From Patiria miniata (taxonomy: Eukaryota > Echinodermata > Asteroidea > Valvatida > Asterinidae): a stretch of DNA of 64,000 nt. The position numbers and the translations under genes were made by a program. The DNA is taken from the NCBI RefSeq assembly GCF_015706575.1, contig NW_024037063.1:13082927-13146926 (forward strand). The letters are read 5' to 3'. Under the pieces are notes generated by a model. That model was not told where the DNA came from and did no database searches. It saw nothing but the letters and a program-made list of their open reading frames with translations. Below are positions 1 to 10,080 of the stretch, piece by piece (position 1 is the first letter of the stretch; each line of letters starts with the position of its first letter).

Positions 1-330
1 GTCTAGCGGTGGAGCACAGGATTCGTGATCGAAAGGTTGTGGGTTCGAGCCCCACCATGGCCATGCGTGTTGTGCCCTTGAGTAAGGCACTTCACCTCAA
101 TTACTCCTCTCAACCCAGGTGTTAAATGGGTACCGGCATTGGTTCAATGCTGGGAAGGTAAAAGACTCGCTGTGGAGGAGGTGTGGCGATCCCCCACAGC
201 AGCATACGAGTCTGGCCCAATCGCTATGAAAGAGAGATGGGCGCTCCGTTCCTGTGAATACAGGTTCGTCCCCTTTACCTTTTTTTTCAATAGTACACTG
301 AAAACAAGGCCCGTCAAAAAGCCCTAGAGA
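1..330 (+). mobile_element. tRNA-derived SINE, 5' truncated by the window edge
   Basis: The first 60 bases look like the 3' part of a tRNA-related head, with a B-box-like GGTTCGAGCCCC at about 43-54. A body with TTGTGCCCTTGAGTAAGGCA, typical of animal tRNA SINEs, follows. Short open frames here are not genes. The 3' limit is uncertain. Confidence 0.55.
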
Positions 331-2697
331 ATCATGTGGGCTAATTACTAAAGGGCACAATGGGGGTAGCTAGATTACCCGTTCTGAAGGTTTCACCTGT
401 CACCTGGCCTCCGTTAATTAGACAAAAAAGAGCGGGGGGGGGGGGGAGGGGGGGGGGACACCATTATGTTAAGGGGCGGTGTTCAAAGTGGACGATCGAG
501 GGCACTATCGAACAAAAGGTGGCGCTGTTCATGGCGGCACAACTGCCGACGTTGGCAGGACTTTAAAAAGGGGGCACTGTCAAAACGAGTGTCTGTGATA
601 CGCATGCAGCATGCAAAATAACACTGCGTCTTGATCTCCAGATTCTGACCATTACCCGATTCTGAACATCTGATCTCCAGATTTTAAACATCGAAACCCA
701 AGTGATTTTTTTCGAACTTTCACTTGGGAGGTAACACACTGAGTATACAGTGTTTGAACGTCGGTGAAGGGCGAGACCTAATTTGATTTATATCACCCCG
801 ACGCAAAATTCAATCTTATAACAGATTCTGACCACTCAGCGGGCGCCTTCAATCGTGTCTTCGGTGAGCCGACGGCGGTGTGTTTATTTGCAGCACATGC
901 ATCGTCAACGGTCATGATTATTCAGCTAGTTCGATGTTTATTCATGAGCAAATAATGACGTCACACCATTGCGATCAGAAAATCATGCATGTTCATTAAA
1001 GCATTTCAAAGAACGGCTTTCGTCAAGATGCAACAGTGGCCTAGTGGATGGAATGAGCTATGAATCACGAGATCTCTGGTTCAAACCTATGTCCATTTTC
1101 ATCATTTTTTCTGTTGGTTGGGATAAGTTAATTGAAGGGAAAATACCACGAGAACCTAAGTGTCTTCCATTCACACAGCGTGATAAATATTAATGTTAGG
1201 GTGCGTGATGTGATTGACCAAAAAAATGGCCGCCACTGACCAATCAAAAGCTGGGCCGAATTTCTGCTCTAAATGACGTCACGACTTCTAAAGGCGTCTC
1301 CAATTGGCTGGCGCATGTGGCGCATAACATTTACATGCTCAGATATACCTGCTGTATTCAACCAAAAACTGCTTTCCCTCCACGTATTCGTGAAATACTG
1401 ATGGAAATGAAGGAAAGAAGCAAAGGGAAAGAGCTCCGCCTAGCATCAAATAAGGCCAAGACATCCCTCTCACTTTATCGAATTTGCAAACACTGACTGG
1501 CAGTGTTCGCTTCCCCTACCCCACTTTTAAAACCCATCCCCTCCGCGCACCAACCTCCTAAAAAATTTTTTTAAAATAATGAAAATATACTCCCCCAAAA
1601 TCTGTGATTCCGCCGGTACGACATGACATGTAGTTTCGAACCTATGGTAGGCTTATGTTTTTCATAATCCGAGAACAGCTTTTTTCCAAATTAGTTTCCA
1701 AAAATGATTCACCATGTGTTCCAAATATTATGCAGCGCAAAAGGCCTTCATCAAATTACATTCAATTCACTTATCCATGATTCATATATCACACGTCAAA
1801 ACACAACAGGTGTTTTCTCAGTCTCTTCATACACTTATCTCTCAGATCATACGCTTTGTCAGGCTGTATTGAAAGGTATAACTTGCTAAGCACGTCAACC
1901 CACCTATTCTTCTTGAATTGCAAAAAGGTCTTTTAATCCTGCGTATCTGTGGGGAGGCAAAGGAGACTCCCCCTCCCTGCCGACATTTGAATTGTCCCCC
2001 TCACCTTATACACTTGTTACCTTATACACTAAATTACGAATTTACCATTTCTTTGAAAGTAAAATTTGTGGAAAAGCCTCAATCAATTAACTTTCATTTC
2101 ATTATTATGTGGGCAGCGATCCCTTAGGATGGTGATGATATTATATGGTCACTCAAATTTATCCAGGACACGACCGGCAGTATTCTCCATGTGCATAATA
2201 TCGATTTTCTAAAAACTCAAAATATAAATCACACGCCAAAAAATATGATCTTGCCTTGCCATTTCGTTCGCATATGCAGGGTCTACATGTATACTTCATA
2301 TCAACGTGCATTGAACAGGACGGTGATTAGATATAATGCACTTGCGAAGTTTGCGTTTTCTTACAAATTAAAATTGAAGTAAAAGCTGTTTGCGGTTACC
2401 AGAAAACTCATTAAGGATTGTTAGTTCCATCTGCTTCAGGTCCTGCATGGACGATACAGTGATAAGTATCTTTGAGCACTGAGTCTGTTTATTTGTCTGG
2501 ACTTTGCCTGCCTTAAACATCCGTATATTGACACGCAGCAATAAAGACAACAATAATACTATTACAAAGAATTATGGCAGGGGCGGACATTGTGAAGCAA
2601 TACATTCGGCAGAGGGAACCCCCGCCCCCTTTTGTGTTGGTCACTGTGATGCCGGAAGTTTTTTTTGGAGACATCTTGGGGAGGGTGTTAGGCAACC
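331..2697. other. Intergenic or intronic DNA without recognised genes
   Basis: It holds a G-run interrupted by single bases (430-458) and AT-rich sequence. Open frames are short and show no domain or codon-bias signal. No splice-bounded exon was recognised on either strand. Confidence 0.5.
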
Positions 2698-2912
2698 TCG
2701 TCCCCAGTGCTTACTTCATTTCCAACCTGGTTTCCAATAGTAAACCCTGGATAGGAAACTTTCTTCCTGTATCCTGATTCGATACCGCAATTGGCTAGTA
2801 ATGGATTTTTATCGTGTACTTGGTGTTATTATTCACAACGTGCAGTACGTGTTTTCGCGATCATTTGTCCATGCCTTCTCGAAAATACTAATTTCCTTTC
2901 CAATATGGTCAT
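2698..2912. repeat. Dispersed repeat, copy 1
   Basis: It matches 42,726-42,940 over about 215 bp (CCCCAGTGCTTACTT, TTTCTTCCTGTATC, ATTCGATACCGCAA, ACGTGCAGTACGTGTTTTC). It occurs once outside and once inside the receptor gene, so it is an interspersed element of unknown class. Confidence 0.65.
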
Positions 2913-3728
2913 ATTAATAAGGGAATAACAGTGTGAGGGGCCGGTCTTCACTGCGTGATAATGACCGGGTGTGGGGGTGACCGCTGTTAATGGACCGAGA
3001 CGAAGTCGAGGTCCATTAACAGCGGTCACCCCCACACCCGGTTATTATCACGCAGTGAAGACCTTTTAAACGAAATAAACAGTTAAAATGCTCCAATTTT
3101 GTGACTTTCTTTCGGTAATATTTCCAGACTTTTTTGTGTTCATGTTCATGGGCCATATTTTAGCTTAACAGCTATAACGACGTAAACTCAACAGAAACTG
3201 CTGCCGTAGCGAAACAAATTACAACAATGTTTTCATATCTTTACCTGATGGAGGAAGCTGAAATCTCGTTTACACATTCCTTGTGTCCGGAATTACAAAG
3301 ATGATTGGTTTAGGAAAGGTAAATATGTCGATAGGCGAAGTGTTTAAAGAAAATAAATCGTAGATCTACGCTTTCGTCGTAAACATCATCAGTATATACT
3401 GCACTGCTGTACGATGTCGTTTCAAAACTTCCTTACGCGCGCGCACGCACGCATCCCTAGCAACTGTGTTGCGTACGCGCGCGTCAGTCTCACGCGATGG
3501 GGGTTGAGCGCATGTGCAGTGCTCTATTGTTACAAGCTACCGCAGGACTGTTACTCTATTTTGACCAATCATTGGCTTGCATGGCTGAACGGGGCTTGAT
3601 CAATGCTGGTTCAGGGGCCATTTATTCGCTTGATCTTTGAAGCCGGTCCATTATCACCGTTAATGACCGGCCACGTGATCGAGTCTCGATTAATCAGAAA
3701 CCATCAACTCTCCAAGGTATTTATTAAT
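2913..3728. mobile_element. Non-autonomous foldback element, copy 1
   Basis: It shares most of its length with 9,246-10,080. The right end is CCAAGGTATTTATTAAT, whose reverse complement resembles the left end. Copy 1 contains a near-perfect hairpin at 2,943-3,063. No transposase was seen. Confidence 0.55.
2943..3063. repeat. Hairpin with 54-bp arms
   Basis: Arms 2,943-2,996 and 3,010-3,063 are reverse complements with one mismatch noticed. The loop is 13 bp (GAGACGAAGTCGA). The homologous place in copy 2 has only the left arm. Confidence 0.85.
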
Positions 3729-4789
3729 ATGAAATATGATACTGCATGTTGTCTCGATAAAATCGTAACAGTTTAATTAAAAAAAAAAATCGGTCCTTAC
3801 TGGATCGGTCCATTGAACAGAGTGTCGAATTTTTAATGTGGCAGTCAGTTCGAGGTGGGTCAACTCGATAAATTACGGGCAACTTTTTTTCTCCAAAATT
3901 TAATGCTCAAAGTTCCACTCCGTACTTAGCACTCAAGTTATTTTAATTCGATATTAAAAAAAAAACCTAGTCATTGACACGAATTGAAAGAATGTATTGA
4001 AAATGAAAGAATGTATGGAATTGTATAGAATGTAGTCGATTTTCATATTCAAATGCAGACAAAAAACAAACAAAACGAAAATACTTTCTGGAAAAAATGA
4101 AATGTCAATAGAGATATTAATGAAATTCGGCAACTTGACAGAAATTCTTAAGCGCTCAATTGGGAACCTTGTGGATAACACCGCATCAGGCAACCCCATC
4201 CCCGAACTTTTGCTTGATTTCAAGAAGTCACCTTTTCAAATTTCGGCCCATAAATTCGGACGTTGACATTTCTTGACATTCCAAAATTAAGGAGGTTCGT
4301 CAATATCGAGGTTTAAGCGCACTACGTATTAAGAAAAGTGGAGGGGAAAGTTTTTTTTTTTTCGTAGGGCCTCCCACATTCCCTGGGACCAGGGCCTGCC
4401 AGCAATCTGGTCCTATTTCTCCCGCGGTTTTTTTTTTAATTTCGCGCGAAACACTGTCTTCAAAAGCTTAATAAAGTTTGTTCCCATGATCTCGGAAAGA
4501 TGGAATGCTGAGGAGATATTTGACTCGTATCTCGAGAAGACGTCTTTACCTGATAACGTACGAATCTATACGAAAGGATGATCTTCCGCGGATGATCACT
4601 TTAAACTTCGGATCCGTAGTCTACCGACTAAATCGCTGCCGCTGTTGTATATTTAAACAATTGCGAGTGAATAATAAGCTCTGGCCGTGTGGCAAGAAGT
4701 CTTGTATGAAAATCTTGCATGAAATCGATCCAAATGATCCCTGCCAGAGCTTAAAAATGCGACGCCGATGGTACATATGGAACACCATA
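3729..4789. other. Non-coding DNA without recognised genes
   Basis: AT-rich with several A and T homopolymers. The longest open frame (110 codons on the plus strand from 4,505) matches no family I know and has no splice or domain support. Confidence 0.45.
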
Positions 4790-4919
4790 CACTGCAAAAA
4801 CTGCAGTGTTAAATTTACACCATTGGTATCTATATAGGACCATCTGGTGTTAAATTTTACTGGTGTTGTCCTATATAGATACCGAATGGTTTTAAATTAA
4901 CACTACATTTTTTGCAGTG
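4790..4919. mobile_element. 130-bp MITE with CACTGCAAAAA ends
   Basis: The ends CACTGCAAAAA and its reverse complement are flanked by TA on both sides (4,788-4,789 and 4,920-4,921). The inner arms (GGTATCTATATAGGAC and its complement) extend the palindrome over most of the element. TA flanks suggest a mariner-like origin; a CACTA-type origin is the alternative. Confidence 0.75.
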
Positions 4920-4938
4920 TACTGTTGGTCAGTTTTCG

Positions 4939-5043
4939 GGACAGACAGACAGACAGCTACAGACAGACAGACAGCCCGCCCGACAGACAGACAGACAGAC
5001 AGACAGACCATCCGACCGACCGACCGACTGATCGACCGACCAC
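4939..5043. repeat. GACA/GACC microsatellite
   Basis: Tetranucleotide run of GACA units passing into GACC units, with CTACA and CCCGCC interruptions. The multi-frame open reading over it is due to its composition. Confidence 0.9.
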
Positions 5044-5984
5044 CAAGTGACATGAGGAAGCTACTGCCAGAAGTTAAAAGAGTCAAGAGAATATACTCGA
5101 CATGGAGAATATTCCAATGATTGCAGGTGCGATATATCTCACTTAATTCGTACTCTTCTGACGTGTGCCGTGTAACATTATCTGTGGTGTGATCTGCAGG
5201 AACATCATATTACAATGATAACGATAACAATTATAAATCCTGTTTGAAAGGTATAATTTGTGGGATTCGTAAAAAAACCCTCAGTCTAATGACTTTCATT
5301 CGATTTGTCTATTGATTGTTTTAACGTGGGCGGAGTTTCCTTGCCAGGGAAAGTTGAGACCCCCCACTCCCAGTAGTTTTTGTTGGTTGACGCAAATTAC
5401 AAGGTCTTACCCCTGCCATCCGCGTGCGCATCAATTTAATAACTAGAAAGTATGGTATAAACAATATCGTTTCAAGTTTATACAAAAAAAATTATCTCTC
5501 AAAGGGAGCGATGTATTTAATTTCATTTGATTCAGATGTCACTACCCGATGACATTAAAAAAAAGGAGGTGGTTGTCTCGATTTTGAGACGGGCTTCTCA
5601 CATATTCTTTCTTCTGCCCATGTACTATGGCACTATCGTCAGTCCGATCGACTTCAAAACTTGGTAGACACTTGGACCACCACCCGAAGATGGTTCGTGA
5701 ATATTGTTTTCCCGATGGCGTCATCGTGTTTCAAATGACATTACATTAAAGGTGCCTTTTTGAAGCCCTATATCCTCTGAAGTAAAAGTAAAACATTGAT
5801 GGCGTCATCACATGTCATTAAAGCGGAATTTTTCTAAGGCCTATATCTATAGACTTATAGTTTCGATTTGGTTGTATAGCTTGATAAGTACGTTCCCCGG
5901 GATGTCTTATGGGTGAAAATTGAGGTGACGTCATGATGACGTCATCACACGTCATGTGACGTCATCTTAAAGGGGCATTTTCAA
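5044..5984. other. Non-coding DNA, possible intron of the second gene
   Basis: No exon recognised. If the second gene continues to lower coordinates, this is intron. It contains clusters of TGACGTCA-like motifs around 5,930-5,960 that recur in neighbouring repeats. Confidence 0.4.
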
Positions 5985-6722
5985 ATGTCAATATGAACAG
6001 GGGTAGGTACATAGACAGGGAAGTGTTATAGATAAAAATTGATATTACGTCATAATGACGTAATCACATGTTACATAATGGCAACTTAAAATAATATAAG
6101 CCTACTCCTATATCTTGGGATCGGTCCATCTGTTTTGGCCTCAAATGTTACATATCTATAGATACACATTTATTTTTTCAAGTAATGTGACGAAAAATTA
6201 CGTACTTTTCTTGTTATGACGTCATTAATATTTAACGAGGAAAGTTGGAGGCCACCATATCTCAACAATACAATATAATACATTGAAATGTGCGTGGTCA
6301 ACACTGAGCCCAAAACTGTAGATGACTGTCGAGATATCGTACCTTAATTTCGAAAAATATGGTCGACCTAAAAATGGCACTTATGAAAGAAAGTATTTTG
6401 AAAAAATAGAGACTTGCATGTTTTACCTTCCGTAGTCAGTAGAGTCGAATCGGTAGTGGCCACTCGGTCGATCGCTGAATCAGAAGTGGATGATTGACTA
6501 GTCGTTGACGATGTAGTTGTAAGTGGTCGATCGATTGTGGATTCTGTTGGTTTCGTTGCAGTTGAAAATGATGGTGACGATGACGATGATCCTGTGAAAA
6601 AGGAAAAAGCTTACAGAATCAGGTAAAACAGACATTACAATCATAGACAACTATTGCAAAAGTAATCATTCTCCATGCTCATAAAAGTTACCGGTGGACA
6701 CGGTATATCTACAATACGATAA
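5985..6722. repeat. Tandem segmental duplication, distal copy
   Basis: This block aligns with 7,028-7,749. It includes the mucin-like exon and intron on both sides, with shared landmarks such as GACAGGGAA, CCACCATATCTCAACAATAC and TTACCGGTGG. Divergence is moderate, with many substitutions and small indels. Confidence 0.7.
6427..6591 (-). CDS. Ser/Thr-rich (mucin-like) exon 2 of the second gene
   Basis: 55 codons, phase 1-1, acceptor TTTTCACAG and donor GAAG/GTAAAA. It reads GSSSSSPSFSTATKPTESTI, then DRPLTTTSSTTSQSSTSD. It is a tandem copy of the previous exon, open through its full length, with differences that keep the frame (an extra SS, loss of one Leu). Preserved frame and splice sites argue that both copies are used. 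Confidence 0.6.
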
Positions 6723-7027
6723 GGTATGGCTACAGTTCTTTGCACACTGCATTATGGCCAGAAGATATGCCTCCTGGAATGACAAGGTAATGTGACCCTC
6801 GTCAAAGTAATCGGAAGTGTCAATTGTGAGTTGTAATTAGTCATATCTCACGAATTCACGATTAAAATGTGTTGATACTTTATATAATCAAGAAGCAACA
6901 TTCAAAGATCATCCGATGAACAATTTTGTCATCGTGACGTCATCAGGGGTTACGTGACATCAATTTAAAGATTCATTTTTTTTAACAGTCTTATAACTAT
7001 AGATTTATTTGACCGATTGGCCTCAAA

Positions 7028-7749
7028 TTTGGTGGGTATATATAGACAGGGAATATTATAGATGAAAAGTTGATATGACGTCATAGTGAGGTAATCATAT
7101 GTTACGTCATAGTAACTTAAAATATGAAAACCTACTCCTACATCTTGGGATCTGTCCAGCTGTTTGGCCTCAATTGTTACATATCTAGAGGGCGACTAAA
7201 TTTCTTTTTATTTTTCAAGTAATGTGACGGTAAATAACGATGTTCCTGTTATGACGTCTTGAATATTTAATAAGGCATTTTTTTGGCCACCATATCTCAA
7301 CAATACAATATAATACATTGAAACGTACATGGACAACACTGTGCAGAAATCTGTAGATGACTGTCAGTTGTACGTTAGTTTCGAAGAATATGGTCAATCT
7401 AAAAATGGCACTTGTGCAAGAAATTATTTTGGCAAAACAGAGGCTTGCATGTTTTACCTTTCGTGGTCAACAGTAGAGTCGAATCGGTGGTGGCCACTCG
7501 GTCGATCGCTGAATCAGAAGGAGATGTTCGACTAGTCGTTGACGATGTAGTGGTAAGTGGTTGATCGATTGTGGAGGCTGTTGGTTTCGTTGCAGTTAAA
7601 AACAATGGTGACGATGATCCTGTGAAGAAAAAAAACCTTACGGAATCAGACAAAACACAGACATTTGCAAAGACAATTATTCCCACAGTAATCATTCTCC
7701 ATTGAAATTAAAGTTACCGGTGGCCACCATATCACTCCAATACGATAAG
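7028..7749. repeat. Tandem segmental duplication, proximal copy
   Basis: Partner of 5,985-6,722. The offset is about 1,030 bp. Several TGACGTCAT-like motifs occur in and around both copies (for example near 5,930-5,960, 6,220 and 7,250); they look like part of the repeat rather than evidence of promoters. Confidence 0.7.
7458..7619 (-). CDS. Ser/Thr-rich (mucin-like) exon 1 of the second gene
   Basis: 54 codons, phase 1-1, between acceptor CTTCACAG and donor AAAG/GTAAAA. It reads GSSSPLFLTATKPTASTIDQ, then PLTTTSSTTSRTSPSDSAID and TTDSTLLLTTK. The Ser/Thr/Pro bias suggests an O-glycosylated stalk. It follows the signal exon by 598 bp in a compatible phase. It has a tandem duplicate about 1 kb further on. 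Confidence 0.62.
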
Positions 7750-7944
7750 CTTTGTTTTAGTGAAGTGTACCACTTTCAAAATATAGGATATGAAGTCCCA
7801 ATTCATAAGCTTTCTGTTAGTACAAGAATCGTTCGAATCATTCATGTACTTTTTGTCCTTAAAGTATGACGTCAGCATTAATATTAAGGTAGGCGTATAA
7901 CTTTGGGAACGCCAAGTTGTACCACCCCTATAGAAACAAATCTG

Positions 7945-8197
7945 GGTCATTCTATAAATTTGGGGTCCACTTTTTTCCCGTCCCTGTTACATCTGACATC
8001 TATGATTGTATAATTCTGATGCACTCCTTAATGCAGTCATCCTCCAAGAGTGATTGTGAATAGCAAACTACCTACCCAACAAATAAACAATCATTTGAAG
8101 TCATTCTTAATGATGCTTAAATGGCAAATTACAGAGTACCAAGGTAACAGGGACGGGAAAAATGTCACACTTTGGACCCCAAATTTATAGAATGACC
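7945..8197. mobile_element. 253-bp MITE in intron 1 of the second gene
   Basis: Terminal inverted repeats of about 40 bp: GGTCATTCTATAAATTTGGG at the left and its complement at the right, continuing with CCCGTCCCTGTTAC. It ends about 20 bp from the donor of the signal-peptide exon. Confidence 0.75.
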
Positions 8198-8217
8198 TAT
8201 CTCCATCTCAACCATAC

Positions 8218-8314
8218 CTGTTTCCTGCGCGTTGCCATGGGCACAGAAGACTAGGAGCAGGTACCAAGTTCCCACAAGCCACGCCGCAAGCGTCGACCCG
8301 AAAGGGCCGCCCAT
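8218..8314 (-). CDS. Signal-peptide first exon of a second gene
   Basis: The ATG at 8,314 has a strong Kozak context (A at -3, G at +4). It opens 32 codons and leaves in phase 1 at ACAG/GTATGG. The protein starts MGGPFGSTLAAW, has the hydrophobic core LVGTWYLLLVFC, and ends AHGNAQET, with a likely signal-peptidase site after NA. It lies 4.4 kb past the receptor's stop on the same strand, so it begins a separate secreted or membrane gene. Phase 1 is the phase used by SRCR-type modules, so a related receptor is possible, but its main domains are not in the window. Confidence 0.72.
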
Positions 8315-9245
8315 CTTTGTACTCACAACCAACACAACAGCTTTTGGGAGTTCACAGTTGGAAAGCTTACGATGAAGCTCACAGAATAGTCAAACACTGG
8401 TTTTCACGGAAAGACCTCTGTGCCTACATCGATAATGGCTGGCAGAGGGCACTTGGCAAGCTGAACTCATATAGCTGACCAATAGGCGAATTGGGTGGAA
8501 AACAAAATGACTGCGGACTGTGATAAACACCCTCCCATTCGGAAATCCAGTGATGATCACAATGACATCGTTTCAAAGTTGACTCTTCTCTTATACTCAC
8601 GGTGATATCCAGGTCCCGGTGTAGCGTGAATATCCGACTCCATGAAATGTGGACTCATTGGTAGTACTGCGCACGCGTGAGTACAATACTATGCTATTTT
8701 TAGGATCGTTTCGGGAGAGTGACCCGTCACGTGCGAGGGATCAACCAATAATAGGGAAATAGGGGTCCGATTTTCATAGGAGTCGGATTTTCATGTGACA
8801 CCGGTACTTCGCTTGCACAACCAATCCAACATGCGCCGGAAAGTCTGAACCTGCGCGCGCATGTGCACGTCAATCGCACACTGGTATACAACATGCACTT
8901 CCGCACGCCAGTTACATTCAGCACGCAATGTACGGAAAAGTGCTTTCGTTTATTTGCAGCGTATGCATAACTCGCTCGGTAAACTGAACATTCATGAGAT
9001 CGGACAGCGCATTTTCGAAATTCTTTTTCCTGATAACGTGTCTTTAGTAGAAAGATTTTATTCAAAAGTAAAGTTGAAAATGCTCATGCCTAACTGATGA
9101 ATGAGATTTCTGAAATGTTTAGGAACTATTCTGAAAAATATGAGGATAGAAGTTTTGCCGTCAGCGAAAACTGTCATTTTTTTCTGTGTAAAACGAAGTC
9201 GGGCAGAATATTACAATTGACCCATCGCGCGCGGTAGCTGTGAAA
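8315..9245. other. Upstream region of the second gene
   Basis: Should contain its 5' UTR and promoter. No clear TATA box or initiator could be picked. Contains GC-rich stretches near 8,845-8,875. No coding exon seen. Confidence 0.4.
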
Positions 9246-10080
9246 TATTAAGGGAATAACAGTGCGAGGAGCCGGTCTTCACTGCGTGATAATAACCGGT
9301 TTTGGGGTGACCGCTGTTAATGGACCGAGACGAATTAATAAATACCTTTTTAACGAAATAAACAGTTAAAATGCTCCAATTTTGTGACTTTCTTTCGGCG
9401 ATATTTCCAGACTTTTTTGTGTTCATGTTCATGTGCCATATTTTAACATATGCGTGGTACCCTATCTCTTCAATAAGCGTTGTTATATACACCACAGCCG
9501 GGCCCAGGCTGCGCTGGACAACGTCTTCATTGCGTACGCGTACGACGTCCAGGGTTTGGACTTCTGCTGCCGTAGCGAAACAAATTACAACAATGTTTTC
9601 ATATTTTTTACCTGATGGAGGAAGCTGAAATTTCGTTTACACATTCCTTGTGTCCAGAATTACAAAGATGCTTGGTTTAGGAAAGGTCAATATGTCGATG
9701 GGCGAAGTGTTTAAAGAAAATAAATCGTAGATCTACGCCGGCTTTCGTCGTAAACATCCTCAGTATACTGCACTGCTGTACGATGTCGTTTTAAAACTTC
9801 CTTACGCGCGCGCACCCATAGCAACTGTGTTGCGTGCGCGCGCGTCAGTCTCAGGCGAAGCTGGTTGAGCGCATGTGCAGTGTTGTATTGTTACAAGCTG
9901 CCGTAAGACTGTTGTAAACTTGGCCAATCATTGCCTTCCATGGGGCTGGATCAATGCTGGTTCAGGGGCCATTTTTTGGCTTGTTCTTTGAAGCCGGTCT
10001 TTATATCGCCGTTAATACACCCCCACGTGATCGAGTCTCGACCAACCAAAAACCATCAACTCTCCAAGGTATTTATTAAT
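9246..10080. mobile_element. Non-autonomous foldback element, copy 2
   Basis: Homologous to 2,913-3,728 (shared TTAAAATGCTCCAATTTTGT, ATATTTCCAGACTTTTTTGT and the right terminus). Inside the left part, ATTAATAAATACCTT is the reverse complement of the right end, so the functional element may be 9,334-10,080. Confidence 0.55.

Noticed and set aside
1..60. A functional tRNA gene
   Set aside because: Only the B-box side is visible and it runs directly into a SINE body; no cloverleaf could be completed.
4505..4837. A 110-codon plus-strand frame
   Set aside because: It runs into a MITE and has no recognisable domain or splice signals.
4939..5043. A CRISPR array (GACA/GACC runs)
   Set aside because: Simple-sequence repeat without spacers, in an intron-bearing genome.
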